Source of the DNA: Neurospora tetrasperma FGSC 2508
Lineage: Eukaryota; Ascomycota; Sordariomycetes; Sordariales; Sordariaceae
Direction of reading: 5' to 3'
Length of the DNA: 64,000 bases
Assembly: GCF_000213175.1 (NCBI RefSeq)
Contig: NW_009799103.1
Location: 931,394-995,393 of the forward strand
Positions 10,385-22,858 of the stretch are shown here, piece after piece. A program made the translations under genes and the position numbers. A model generated the notes under the pieces. That model had not been told where the DNA came from, searched no databases, and was given only the letters and a program-made list of their open reading frames with translations. Each line of letters starts with the position of its first letter. The first letter of the stretch is position 1.

Positions 10385-13049
10385 TTAGGCTCGCTGCGGC
10401 CCATCTCTTCTGGCACGGTGATGTGCACAATGGAATTCAAGGTACACCGTCTTTCTGATATTCAGGAGATATCTGAGGCTCTCTGAGAGGGGATCAATGG
10501 ATATGTTGAGAATCGTTTCGGCCTTCGCTAGGGCTAGTCAGCGGGGACGCCAAAGCACCCACGGACATTGAGTCGTGCGACATACCGATTCAATGGCAGT
10601 GACCAACGAGGCGGCTAAAGAGCGAGAACTTTGACCAGTGAGGACCTGAACACCGTTTTGGCTGTTGAATCGAAGCTTGGCCACGGTGAAGTGGAATTCC
10701 TGGACTGCTTCCAAAGGTAACCTGGCGAAGTAGTTGGTCAAGGTGTTGGATACCGTTGGCCAGAATGTGTCTCAGTGAACATGTTATTTCCGGGTGAGGG
10801 GTCTGCTTTCTGTGTTTCAGGTGAAAGATCTAAAGGTTCTGGTCCTTGGCCGGAGGTCTTTACAACTATAGTTGCACTGGAACACGACGGTTCCTTCTCC
10901 GGCTTTGCTGCTGTGCCAACAGGAGTGAATGTTTGGTTTTGGCAAATAGCCGGAGCTGACCGTGACCTTCTGTGCTTTAAATGCACCCAGTCCGGGCTAA
11001 AGGACTGTGACTGTGAAGACGAGGTCTTGGAGAGAGCGTGAACTCCCGGACGATCAGGCCCAAATATTGAGGGTGTGGACTGAGTAGGTCCGATGTCAGT
11101 TAAGGCCGAAGGAGGTTTGGTCGTTCCTAACGGCTTCAAATCATGCAAATGTCTCCTTTCAACATCAAAGGAAGAATGCTTGAAGCGTGGCATGGAGCTA
11201 GCCATGTCGTCTTTCGATCCACTAGGTCCATGCTTGCAAAAGTAGAAAGTGGGATTGAAGATCTGACCGAACCCGGGATCCATCCACCGATACCGAACGT
11301 CATAAACCAGATCAATGAACATATCAGGGAATCGACGGTCGAAGTGGTTCTCAAGCAGTACACCGCCTTGCTCCAATGGCTCCACCAATTCGTCACCGCG
11401 AAGGAGCTCTGGATCATCCCACGTCGAGAAAGCTTGCGGGTTGGACAATTGCTGAGGCGTAAATGTGGCAGACTCGGAACCTCTCATCCGACCCTTTAAG
11501 CCGCCTTCAAGCTTTGTTTGTTGGAGGTTTTTCATGCGTGCCCCGATGCTGTCCCATCGCTGATCGACATCGAGTTCACTATAGATAAAATGCGTGTCAA
11601 AATAAAAGTCAGCGAGGATTTCAGACGGATCATCAAAGTCCTCATCCAGTAATGCCTCCATCAACTCCAATCTCGCTTCCTCTGGCAGGCGATCATCAGG
11701 CTCTAGTTCAAAGTCTGGACAAATTTCTTCAACAATGTCTTCGATCGGGCGCCTTCTTTCAAGCCATAAAGCCAACAAAAGCCTGAAGCGGTCATCGTCG
11801 CAGCCACCGCCGTCCGAAGTACCAGATTGAACCGCCTCGTCAGGTAGCGGCCTTGATTCTGATTTGGTGGTTGGCGAAGGCCGTAGTGGAACTGGGAGAC
11901 CTTGCGTCGACTTGAGCACGGGCAAATCGCGATACACGGAAAAGGACGGACTTGCGGTAGGCTTGGGTGGTATGCGGGCTGGGCCACTCGGTATGTTTTT
12001 GGTCGCTTCGAGGGCGCGTTCGTAGAAGCCTCTGTCCTCCCAATTTACGATGAACTTCAAGATCCCCCATGGTCTGGGCGCCTCACCCTTTTTACCAGTG
12101 AGAGAGAAGTGAACAGCAGGGTCGCGGATAGCTTGCAAGATGCAGGAGTTGGTGGTTCCATCGATGATGAAAGCCAAATTGCCAATCTGCTTGATAAGAG
12201 TGGTCCGAGCCTCGACGCTTCCGTCAGTGACTTCGACAATCAGCTTCTTGTCCGCTGACAGCGACCGGTCAGTCGTCAGGAGATCTATCATTTGATGATC
12301 GGTGTACTTGGAACTGTCTAGCACCAAGCGGAAATTTGCCTGCGGACATTGGCAGCTGGCCATGGCATCGACAATGTCAAAAGCCAGATTGGAGTGATCG
12401 AATGGCAGGTCGAAGCAGAAAACCTCAGCCGAATCACGTCTGTGGAAGTCGCAAACAACCTTCCAGGCTGGATACAGCGAGGTGCGAATGAAGTGTTTGG
12501 AATCGGCACAGGGCTCTGGTGTAACCTCTCTGGAAGCAGTAGAGCGAGCCAATTTACCATCGTTGTTGTCCAAAATCCACGAACCGCCCTTCAAGATGTT
12601 GGAGATTGACTTGCGGACCCGAACAGAGATCGGCTCTGGCTCTGGCGATGAAACGACCGGAATCTTGCAGTGGGCCTCGTTGATGAACCATTGATCGAAT
12701 TGGAAGGCGATGTGTTCCTGCAGAAGCTTGTATCCCTCGGTGGTGGGTGGGTAAGAGATGGGGACTTGCCAACCTTCTCGTTGCCTATGCTTGCGAGAGA
12801 CATCTTTGCACTCACGGCCTGGACCTATCTCTTTTATAACCCTGTTGAAAGCCGGGAGTCAGCTTGGGGAACACATGGGCATATCAAACCAGTTAAGGAG
12901 GAAAAGGGGCCTGCTTACCATCTCCAAAGGTTACATTCCGTGGTTGTGCGATGGGGCCTCCTGGCCATGTACCATTGCCAAGCCTTTCTCCCAAGGGTGA
13001 TGTGAGGAGGTTCATCCAGAGAGTCACGAAATGAGAAAGTTGACGGCAT
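10385..13049 (-). CDS. Conserved-looking hypothetical protein, about 830 residues
   Basis: On the minus strand, exons 13049-12919, 12841-10754, 10721-10586 and 10522-10385 join in one frame of 831 codons. The start ATG at 13049 opens MPSTFSFRDSLDEPPH. Intron 1 (77 nt) has GTAAGC, a CTGAC branch site and CAACAG. The last intron (63 nt) starts GTATGT. The middle intron would be only 32 nt (10722-10753, GTATCC..GCCAG); without it the frame stops at 10738 and the protein is 744 residues. I do not recognise a domain. The N-terminal third is mixed alpha/beta-like with a Trp/Arg-rich opening; the middle is acidic (LEPDDRLPEEARLELMEALLDEDFDDP); the rest is Ser/Pro-rich before a hydrophobic C-terminal block (LRYLLNIRKTVYLEFHC). 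No signal peptide or membrane segment is seen. Confidence 0.7.
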
Positions 13050-16000
13050 GGCAGTGTAAGGGAGGTGCCGTGGAGAGTGGATGGGAAAAGAGGAGTGGAT
13101 TTGTCCGCTGAAAGGCCAAATTGGCTCAAATATCAGAAAAAAGAAGGCAAAAGATATGCAAAGATGTCAAATGATGCTATGTGTTCAAAGAGGATGCTGA
13201 AAAGAAGATGTTGGAGTTGTCGTTCAAGCGGGTGGTGGGAAACGGGGGAATGAGGGACTTCTTATAATCACCCGAGTGCTCTGTTCTCCTGAAGACGACT
13301 GCTGTTCTGGAGCTCGCATCTTTCCATATTGACGGCTGGAGCAGAGGGAGTTCAAGGCAGGAGCAGAGTCCTCCGCGCCAACCATTTTTCACCTACTCAA
13401 TGTGTTTTCATCGCTTTGACTTTCGATTGTTTGCGCGTACTTTCTGTTTCCCATGCCATCAAGTGTGATGGACGCAACAGAGCCGGAGCGTATGCTGTGT
13501 CGAACGCGCAAACAATTGCAAACATTGCAAGAGCGCCGGGACAGAGACCTGGTATGGAAGATGCTGCTACTTCCATCTGACTTGCTAATTTTCCGACCAG
13601 AGACGATTTCGTTCGCGACTCGTTGGCGGTGGATTACCAGACTCAGAGGAGGTGCCAAACGAGCCGGGTGGGTCGATCTTTGCTGCTTGAAATTCCATCG
13701 CTTGTGGTGCTTGTATCATGGCGTCTTGCGCTTGAACAAGACGGACTGTTGCGACTCTTGCGGTTTGCTGTAGCTTCTCTTCTCCGGCAAACATTTCCAT
13801 GGAAAGATGTGGATGTGTTTGTGCTGGTTTTGGTCCAACATGACGTCTTTTCAACTTATTTCCCTTTGTGTCAAAGCTACTTGGAAACTGGGAATATTTG
13901 GATTGGTCAAAGGGGCCGAAATTTCTGAAAGCTTCGTCTCCATCTGGGCATCATGCGCTTTGGAAAGCTTGAGAATCTGCGATGGCCATGGAAGCTATCT
14001 GGGGATAAGTAATGGTATCATTGTCAAATGACCTGAAATTCGCATTTGGGGCTTGGAAATACGGGAATGTGGTAGCATCAAGGCAAGAACACCTCAACTT
14101 AGTCCTATTCATTCGGAGACAGCCTTGAGGCGGAACCCCCATCTGCTTGGACACTCGTCTATCGAACGGACTTGCACCTTTGCAAGAAAAATGAAGAAGA
14201 ATTGACCCATCTGAATTCATCTTACTTGCCACACACAAGCCTCCTTTGATGATTGTTGTCCGAGTGGGCCCTGCGAGCGCATCAGTAAGGCAGGCGGTAG
14301 AGGACAGTCGAAATTTGCTCCCGCTCATAATTGCTGACGCCCAGGAAGCCTTTTCCTGACGGATAGCAAGTAAAAATGGGCGCCAAACGAAGGGAACCTC
14401 CAAGGACCGGACCGAAGCATTCAACTTCCACTTCCACTACATTCCTGCCTTCCTGCCTGCCCTCGTCTGCTCGTAGCTGCCTGCCTGCCTCTCCTTACCG
14501 GCAGCCGCACTTTCCATCTTGTCGGTCCCTAACGAGCCAGTGACTTCTGCCTTATAATCGCCCGTCCCATCCTACCTTCCAACACCCCCAGCCAACGACC
14601 AGGGGCAGTTCAATTCTGGTTGGATAGCGCAGTCAGTAGTAAGTACCGTTCCTGGCGTTTGAGTTCTGCATCTCCCACTCCATCCGATTTCGAGTTTGAT
14701 GTCTTCAGACGGGGCAAATCATGAGGATCCGTCTTTTCAACAGGCTGACGGTGTGCCATCCATGTCGTACATCGCCGCCGGAGTTGTACACTGGCCAGGC
14801 TATCGGGCCAGATGAACCGAGTAACCAGTTGTGCCCTTTGTTGATTACCTTCTTTTTGGGAAATTATTGGAGGGAATCTGTTGAGTGTCAAGCGCTTGCA
14901 AGTGATTGGGTGCATGGTAGAAATCATAATAAGATGGAAGGAAGCCCCTTCGGTGGCCAGGACGCTCTTGTGACTGCCGGATCAAATTTCGACAGAGTTC
15001 CCTTACATTAAGAACAAAGAAGGGCAAGGAAAACCCGCACGATCAGTGTAGCCTGAAAGGAGAAGGCACAGCAGCGACGGACATGACATGCCGAAAGACG
15101 GAAAGGACTGATGTCGTTGAGATTAAGTGATGCCAAGGCCAGCCACGACGGCCATAGCGCCAGTCGGTCGTTCCCGGAAGGACGGGAGAAGGCGAATGAA
15201 ATTTTGACCAGAGCGCGCCCAACCTCCATTACTAACCCTAACCCGCGCAGTGTTTGCGGGATCAGATACAGAGTACCCAGGGGCAGATGGACAGCCCGCA
15301 CTGACAAAAGGGAAATCAATCGCTGATTGCGTTGGCCACCGCCTTCGGCTGATCACAGCGCTTTGCGATTCTTTGCAATGTCACTCATCTGCAGTTGTCT
15401 TGTCTTATGCTTGAACTTGTTGCGATCCATGTTGTTCACCTACCGAACAAAAGTAGTCGTAGTCGCCGACGGGAGAAGATACAAAAAACGCAAGACAAAA
15501 GGAACCACGGGGGCATGAACTGACCAATATCCTGCCTGCTAATTCTCACCCGTCAAATTGCCATCACGGGGGGGGCGCGCAGGGAGCACCAGGCGCCGTA
15601 CCTGGAGCCCTGGAACTGAAGCTGGAGCGGGCCCGTTCGGGAGTTCCCTTCCCCGCGGAGATGCATCATTCAAGCGCTGATGGGTCCACGTACACGTTTT
15701 CTTTCCCGCAAAACAACGGCAGTCTCGAACCTCGAAGGGACTAGATCGATCACAGAACGCCCCCGCTGATGGGTATTCCCGGGTGTACGGGTCGCTTACA
15801 ACAGGCGGCCCTTTCTCAGCTTCATCAGCCTCCGTGGGCTGCCTCGAACCATACTATTATTAATTGTGAGCTGATTTACTCCAGGACCATTTCCCGCATC
15901 ATTCAATCTACAGGGTTGGTGCGATGGACCAGACGGTGACCGACGCCTTCTTTCGGTCAATGACCGTGTCACCTCCGACGTTCCCGGGACCGAAATGTGA

Positions 16001-16493
16001 GCCTTGATGGTGGCGGTCTCGACTCTCTCCGCGGCGCCCACGGAGAAAGACATTTCTTCTCTTCACTCGCCCTTTCCGCTGCGATATTTGCCCATGATCG
16101 ACGTGGCAGAATTACATTCCCCATCGTACCGCGTGTCGAGTGGTCCCACCCCTCCGCCGTAAAAGGCTCCAGAACTCCGGGGATGGCCTGCGACATGCTG
16201 CCGATGGGAAAAACCCGGGACTCCAAGTGGAAACCCACGACCGCCTTGCGCCAGGAACCGCCCGTTGGGCCGGGACCAGGAAAATCAATGCCTTTTCCCG
16301 TTGTAGGGCTCAGAGTTATGAGGCCCTGATAAATACTCGGGCAAGTGCCCGGACGTAGCATCATTACAAGTTGCAAGTTCCAATATAACTTCAGACGAAC
16401 ACCCTCAACTCCAAATTGGAATCCCTGATAATTCCCACACCTGCCCTTCCCATACTATCAGTGGCCTTCCCAAAGGTACAATCACCATTCACA
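13050..16493. other. Gene-free spacer and flavohemoglobin promoter
   Basis: I find no supported gene in these 3.4 kb. The 157-codon minus-strand frame at 13951-14424 lacks recognisable features. A C-rich pyrimidine tract (CCTGCCTGCC repeats) lies near 14440-14495. A two-unit telomere-like CTAACCCTAACCC occurs at 15232-15244. The last 200 bp hold a TATA-like ATAAATA and a CGG-N8-CCG palindrome before flavohemoglobin. Confidence 0.5.
16338..16351. promoter_or_regulatory. CGG-N8-CCG palindrome upstream of flavohemoglobin
   Basis: CGGGCAAGTGCCCG is an inverted repeat with 6-bp arms and a 2-bp spacer, 143 bp before the ATG. Inverted CGG triplets are the typical binding pattern of fungal Zn2Cys6 factors. 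It sits just after a GATAAATA sequence that could serve as TATA box or GATA-factor site. Which protein binds is not known. Confidence 0.4.
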
Positions 16494-17750
16494 ATGACCC
16501 TCACCGACGCCCAAATATCCATCGTCAAATCCACCGCCCCTGTCCTCAAACAACACGGCGAAGCCATCACCACCGTCTTCTACGACGACCTCATCACGGA
16601 GAACCCCTCTCTCAAAAACATCTTCAGCCTGACCTCGCAAGCCACCGGCGCCCAACCGCGCGCTCTCGCCCACGCCGTCCTCGCCTATGCCACCTACATC
16701 GACAACCTTTCCGCGCTCTCGGAGGCGGTCGCGCGCATCGCGCACAAGCATGTGTCTCTCCAAGTCGAGCCGGCGCAGTATGCCATTGTCGGCCAATACC
16801 TGATCCAAGCCATCGGCAAGGTTCTGGGCGATGCGGCGACTCCCGAGATTGTAGACGCTTGGACGGCGGCATATGGAGTTTTGGCGAACGTGTTTATTGG
16901 CGTCGAGGGGAGCATGTACGAGGAGAATGAAAAGAAAGACCACTGGAAGGGGTGGAGGAAGTTTAGGATTGTGAGAAAGGTGGAGGAGAGCAGTTCCATT
17001 TCGAGCTTTTACCTGAGGCCCGTGGATGGGGCCACTCTGCCCAAGTATCTGCCTGGCCAGTATGTCTCTGTGCAGGTGCTGGTTTCGCAGTTGGGGTATT
17101 TGCAGAGTAGGCAGTACAGCTTGAGCGAGGCGCCGAAGGAGGGAGGGATGGAGGAGTATCGCATTAGTGTCAAGAGGGAGGAGGGGGAGACCGGTGCGCC
17201 GGGACTGGTTTCTAACTTGCTCCATGGTATGCAAGAGGGCGCGGAGGTGGAGGTTAGTCATCCCCAGGGCGAGTTCTTCCTTGACCCCGCGGATGCGAGC
17301 AAGGAGGGGGTACCGGCTGTGTTGATCTCGGTGGGCGTGGGCGCTACTCCGATGATGGCTATCCTCAAGAGCTTGCTTCAGGAGAATGTCAAGAGGAGAC
17401 CGGTGTCGTGGATCCATGCGAGCAAGTCGAGCTCGACGCAGCCGTTTGGCGAGGAGGTGAGGCGCATCGTCAAGGAGAACCCTGAGCAGGTGTCGGCACA
17501 TGTGTTCTTGAAGACGGTGACAGGCACGGATCAGGCCGGCGTGCATTACGATTTTGCGGATACGAGGATGGACTTGACCAAGTTGGATGGGGAGCGGGAT
17601 CTGCATTTGGCGGATAAGAGGACGGAGTACTACATCTGCGGACCCGAGACGTTTATGGTGGACATCAGGAAGGTGTTGGTTGGTCTTGGAATGGATAAGA
17701 GCAAGGTACACCTGGAGCTTTTTGCTACTGGTTTCGTTGCTGATGAGTAG
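16494..17750 (+). CDS. Flavohemoglobin (nitric oxide dioxygenase)
   Basis: A single exon encodes 418 residues from ATG 16494. The protein oxidises nitric oxide to nitrate using O2 and NADPH, protecting against nitrosative stress. Domains in order are an N-terminal globin (1-150) with B10 Tyr30, distal Gln54 (GAQPRAL) and proximal His86 (AHKHVSL); an FAD domain (155-265) with the RQYSLS motif; and an NAD(P)H domain with GVGATPMMAILKSL, YICGPETFM and a C-terminal LFATGF. All key positions are intact and the length is typical (about 400). The lack of introns and the strong Hmp-like architecture are common in fungal members. No transit peptide is evident from the chosen start, so a cytosolic location is inferred. 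Confidence 0.95.
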   Translation: MTLTDAQISIVKSTAPVLKQHGEAITTVFYDDLITENPSLKNIFSLTSQATGAQPRALAHAVLAYATYIDNLSALSEAVARIAHKHVSLQVEPAQYAIVGQYLIQAIGKVLGDAATPEIVDAWTAAYGVLANVFIGVEGSMYEENEKKDHWKGWRKFRIVRKVEESSSISSFYLRPVDGATLPKYLPGQYVSVQVLVSQLGYLQSRQYSLSEAPKEGGMEEYRISVKREEGETGAPGLVSNLLHGMQEGAEVEVSHPQGEFFLDPADASKEGVPAVLISVGVGATPMMAILKSLLQENVKRRPVSWIHASKSSSTQPFGEEVRRIVKENPEQVSAHVFLKTVTGTDQAGVHYDFADTRMDLTKLDGERDLHLADKRTEYYICGPETFMVDIRKVLVGLGMDKSKVHLELFATGFVADE

Positions 17751-20700
17751 CTGATGGAATTCGGTGTTGTTAATAGCGTAGTGTAAGATAGAGGTTTTCT
17801 TTTCCAGTTACGAGCGAGATTTTGATACCTACTTAGAGAAGGGGCATTGAGGTTGGGATTTCCGCTCAAAAGTATCTCTTTGATGACTATACAGAATTCC
17901 ATAAATCGATCTACTGTGTACGTGAGAACATCTTGTTATGTGAGTTGCAATGTTCTTCTCGATGTCGGGGATGGACATGATCATGGTATTGAACGGAAAA
18001 GAAACAAAAGGAACCAATACTGTCAGCATCATGTTTCTGTGTTTGGTTGCGTAAATTTTTATTTTTCATCAATGGTGTATGTTGATTACAGATATAGATG
18101 ATATGATGATCGGGGCTCATCTTGCGAGGTGAGGCAGAGAAACACAAATAAGGTGTTTGAATCATTGATTGCTTGGCTTGCTGGAAAAAAACTGAAGAGG
18201 AAGAAACCAAGAAGCCCCCCCACTACATGCACAAAGAATGACAAACAATGGACGTCTCTCGTTCCGTGGTTTTTCCAAACCGGCGTGGTCTTGATGTTTT
18301 TGGTTGGGCACATGTCCGATGTGATGGAATCCTTCTTCAGCCATCGGGGATTGGCGGGGATGTTAGTGCGGGACCTTCATGAACCTCTTCTTTCGGAGGC
18401 ATTTTGATGTGCCCCATTAACAGAAAGGTATGCCATCGGATGTTGCACCTCAACTGAAGTCCAACCAGCAACCGCGAACATCTGATTCGGATCGATGGGC
18501 ACTCTATTACCCGACATAATGAAGATTTATGTCGGGCACCTAGTATCACTGTGTCATATTCGCAATGATTTTTTTTGTGCTTGCGTCCCGTGGTACCTGG
18601 TACCTGGAACACGAGACTATGCAACTCGAAGCTTGAAGACATCTTCAGTCGCAGACAACACTGGCAGCTTGAGTGTGAAATATGCCTCTTAGTTGTTCCT
18701 GCCTGATATACCTGCTTCCCCGCCTCTTGAAACGACGGACTGGGGAAAAAAAACTTCACCCACCCTAACCCGATGACATTGGGAAAGAACTCGAGCAACT
18801 AACATTCGTCGCACCTGCTTTCAAGTAGAGCAAGGTTACTGTGTAAAGAAAAAGGGATTGAAGCTTAGCGTTGATGCTGTGTAGGCCATCCCATATCCGC
18901 ATCACTCAAACGTCAATCTAGTGCTCAGAGTCATCTTCCTCAGTGTCTTCCGGAGTCGAATTGGAGTATCAAATGTTGTCAATTGTTGCTGTTGTTGTTC
19001 GTCCACGTCGTTATCGTCAGTTTGATCGTCCTGGCCGTCAAGGTACCTACAGGTACCTTCCATTCCTCCTGCATTATCGTCTATGCTGGGCCCGTGCATA
19101 ACGCTTTCCTGACCAATCACTGCCGTTGTTTGAGCCTGCGGTCCCCGCAAAAAGCTATGCCTTCGTCTTATCGCGCTGGTCTTGGCAAATGCAAAGGGTG
19201 CCGACATTTTGTGACTGGGCTGATTTGCGGCGCACAAGTCTAATCCGCTCAACGTCCATCCAACGTCATGTCGTCAGCTCGAGCCTTCAATTCTGGCTGA
19301 TTTCCGGCTTCATCTGCCATGATTTCCCTTCAATAGCCTTGCCGTATATACTACTTGACTTCTGTCCCTCCTGCTTTGCTTCTCTACTGCCATCATGGCC
19401 CCAGTGAGCGTGTCATGTCCGATTTTGGGCGCGCGTTTGCCGTTCACACCAACACCGTACCAACACCAACACCAACGCCCATGCCCACGCCCGTGAGCCC
19501 TTTGACTGTCTGACCATTCTAACGACGACAGGTAATGGGATAAGACCGTCTGCAAGACATCACGGTTTCAGCAGAAAAGAGATGAACGTGCCAAGCTTCC
19601 CGCCTCGAGGTGATATTACTTGAAGGGCTGAACTACCACACCTGTCTGAGTCTACTATCCCAAGTCACACTCACACTCACACTCGTCCACTTCGAGAGCT
19701 ACATCCGACCAACAGCTTGTTCATCAGGTTCTACTCCCTCCAAGTACAATTGGGAACCAAGCACACTCTATCCAGATGATCAGCTCTGCCCCTCCGAGAC
19801 AGCATGGCAAGTCGCCCCCATGGGCCTGGTTGGCCCTCCTTTCCTCCTTGACGCTCATGATCGCTGACGTACCGCGTGCTACTACATGATTGATGCTGAG
19901 ACTTGCTTTTCTGGAACCAACAACGCCTTGTTGAAAGACCCCTGCCTTCATCGGATGGGGTTTATTTGCTGCCAGCTACTGCATTTCACGTCAGCCGTCA
20001 ACGCAGTCTACACTTTGGTGCTACCCACCCGGCATCTTGGGGTCCAAGGTTTTCAGCTTCAAGTTTGTCCCGGGTCCTGGAACGAAGAACGTAGCATCTT
20101 CATCCTTCCATAAGACAATGTGCTGCCACAGTGCTGCATCACCAACTACAGCCGTCGTCTACGCATTGCATGGTGTCCTTCGGGTACCACCCGGTTGTAT
20201 CATCTCTCCCTTCTGGATGCACTGGAAACGCTGACGCAACTGAGAGCATCGCCCCATGGCAAGCGGGTGTTCTCCGGCTCTACCCACCATGTGCGACTTC
20301 CACAAGAGGCCTCAAAGGACCGCACTCATTGTGATGAGCGCGAGCCTCACATGTCGCCCAACCCTGCAGCCAACACCTGGGCGGCACCAATTCCTGGAAC
20401 AGGTCCCGGAAGTAGTTCAAAGTACTTCCACTTACCTTGCCGTTGTAACGCGTCATCGCGATGCTTCATGAGTTGACTTACACCAACATGATACAATGGC
20501 CTCCTGGTACGACGCGCTCTTCAGACAACCTTTGCCCCAAGATAGCTTGATCATGCTCGCAGGCAAGTTGTCTTCTCACACTTGTATCAAGATTTGACTA
20601 ACTTTCAAGGGTTTCCCAGATGGACGCGTTCCGCTCTCCTGGAAAAACCATGTGACAACCGCTGAAATGCAGTTGCTCAGCATACTGGCAGCGGCTGTAC

Positions 20701-22858
20701 CGTCCCGGCCGCCCTGCCCTCAAAGGACGGCCTCCCAATCTCCTTCAACGGGACGGGAAGGCCCGGAATGGCTGCCTCAGTTTCTAGAGCTACACGACGA
20801 TCAGGCCGACTCAGCTTCGTGTCACCCTCTGTGCTCTCGGGGTTTTAGGTGGACAGGAAACCCCGCCTTAACAGCTACGAGGCTTGCGGCAACATAGCAC
20901 ACTAATCGAGAGCCGTTGTGACGTCGCTGGCGGCTGAGAAGCTTCGGGGCTCAACTTGATACCGGCGCACCTTCGGAGGGTTCACCTGCCCTTTGTCCCA
21001 TCTCGACCACCTTCCACAACTGCCCCGCCTTCAGGCCACCATCTCCATCGGATTCTTTCTGTGGCTGTACCAATCTTTCATTAGCCCTAGGCTTGTGAGG
21101 TGCTTCGTGATGCGCCTGACTTGCTTCTACACATGGTGGCGTCTCTTGTTAGCCGGAGCAGTGTCACCAAGATGATTTTCGTCACCCCTATCTAATGGTT
21201 GCAATTGGGTACCTTGGCTAATGCAAGATTGACAAGCGGGGCACCTTTCCAGAATTGGACGACCGACTGTCGTCTCTCCTCTAGAGAAAGGCACTCGTAC
21301 CACCTTGGACTGGCTCGCGTTGGCCAGCATTTCCTTGTGCCGATGCGATTACGTGCCGCGCCAGCGAGCGACAGGGATTGGCGCAATACCGGGTCAACCG
21401 AGCTGACTTCGAGGCAACACCACTCTCAAGTGCCTAGAGGTACTCTTTGAAGGACCCCTAGGCCCCTAGAGGACCACCACCGGAGGCAGAGACAGCTGGC
21501 TACCGGCCGTCTGCCTTCCTTTTGGATAATCGATGGGCCCCAAGTCGACATCTCCTCGACTTGATAATACTGTTCATGGAACAACTAGGAAATGACCAGC
21601 GAGCCTCATCATGAGATGGGGAAACCTCAATGGGTGTATATCTCCTCTACGTCAAGCACTTCATTGAGGAACACATGGTCCCATGAGAGAACAAACAAGA
21701 TTCAAGTTGATGGTCTCGACAGCGGTTGCACCGGAAAATCCTGCGACAGAACGCGAGCAAGTGTGGGGATGGCATTGACTGTGTTTCTTACTGTCATGAA
21801 CGCATTCTGATGCTGGCAGAGCTCTTCGTTGCGCAGACATGACGAAGAATATTGAGTTTTCTTTCAGGAGGAGGAATAAGAAAAAGAATGTTCAGAAATG
21901 GCAGTCGGCCCCGAAATACCACCCGAGGGACAACAAGTGTAGCAACTAGGCGCTTCCCCGTTCCTCAGTCGAGTGGATGCGGTTGCAGTGTTGAACTGTG
22001 CGGCAATGCGGCAACCTTTGGAATACCGTTATGGCTGGAAACTGAAGGAAGAAAGTCGCATGCTCCGAGTGAATGACGGTGGGCCAATGGAGTTGCCGCT
22101 CTCCTTAACCCAGGCGGAGCCTCAATTGTTGAAAGTCACTTCACGTTACCTCCCGCAAACGGCGGCACGTTGTTGATTCCCGGCGGAGTGGATTTCACCA
22201 CCGGGCAACAACCGCCAACAACTAACCGACGCGACTTGCCATCGCCCACCGCCGTTCTGCAACGGGTAGGGAACCTGGCAACGAACGGGCGGCGCTTGTC
22301 CTTTGGCCGCGACAGCTGACGAACCTTCTTCCTCGGGTCGCCAGTGGAAGTGAATTGTATCTTTGCGGCTCTGGGAGCCAGTTCTGGCCCGCAGGTTTGG
22401 CACCCACCATCGAAATCGACCTTCACTACCGTGGTGGTCCCCGCCTTCCTTCTGCCCACTCGCCCTTCACTCAATGCCCGGCGAAAACGATTTCTACTAG
22501 TACCCCTCCAGTCGTGCCTGGACTTCGCTCTCTCTCAACCCGACTTCCACCCTCTTCTTCTTCATACAAATACCACACAAAAACAACCCACCCTTCCTTT
22601 CGAGACAACTTCTCCTCTGCCACTTAGCAGAGCATTTCGGCGTTGGCTTTCTCCGTCTTCTTGCTTACCAGCATTTTCTTTCGGTACCACGTACATACCT
22701 GCGCCTTCTCTGCGAGAACGACGACTCACGACTTACGACCTGAGGAACGACTTTTCTTCTGTTCTCTTGCTTTTCGGCGTTCGGTCCAGTACTAGATATC
22801 TAATTTTTCTCGCCCTACCATTCCTCCTTAGAATTACAGAATCCTCACAACAATCATA
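17751..22858. other. 5.1-kb gene-free region before the polyketide synthase
   Basis: I see no coding gene: open frames are under 175 codons and none shows a known motif or a consistent splice chain. Contents I can point to are a perfect 10-bp stem with 7-nt loop (18510-18536), a 9-bp inverted repeat around GGTACC (19040-19059), hexamer-like ACCAAC/CACGCC repeats near 19450-19495 and ACTCAC repeats near 19665-19685. The final few hundred bases are pyrimidine-rich, as in a 5' leader. Confidence 0.5.
18510..18536. repeat. Perfect 10-bp hairpin
   Basis: CCCGACATAA is followed by TGAAGAT and TTATGTCGGG. The stem is perfect. It lies in the gene-free region and its role is unknown. Confidence 0.65.

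Noticed and set aside
13951-14424. 157-codon open frame on the minus strand
   Set aside because: No domain, low-quality start and no neighbouring exons; treated as chance.
15232-15244. CTAACCCTAACCC, resembling the fungal telomere repeat
   Set aside because: Only two units in the middle of a gene-bearing region; no sign of a chromosome end or interstitial array.
16482-17711. 409-codon open frame on the minus strand
   Set aside because: It is the antisense shadow of flavohemoglobin; Arg/Leu/His-rich composition and no motif.
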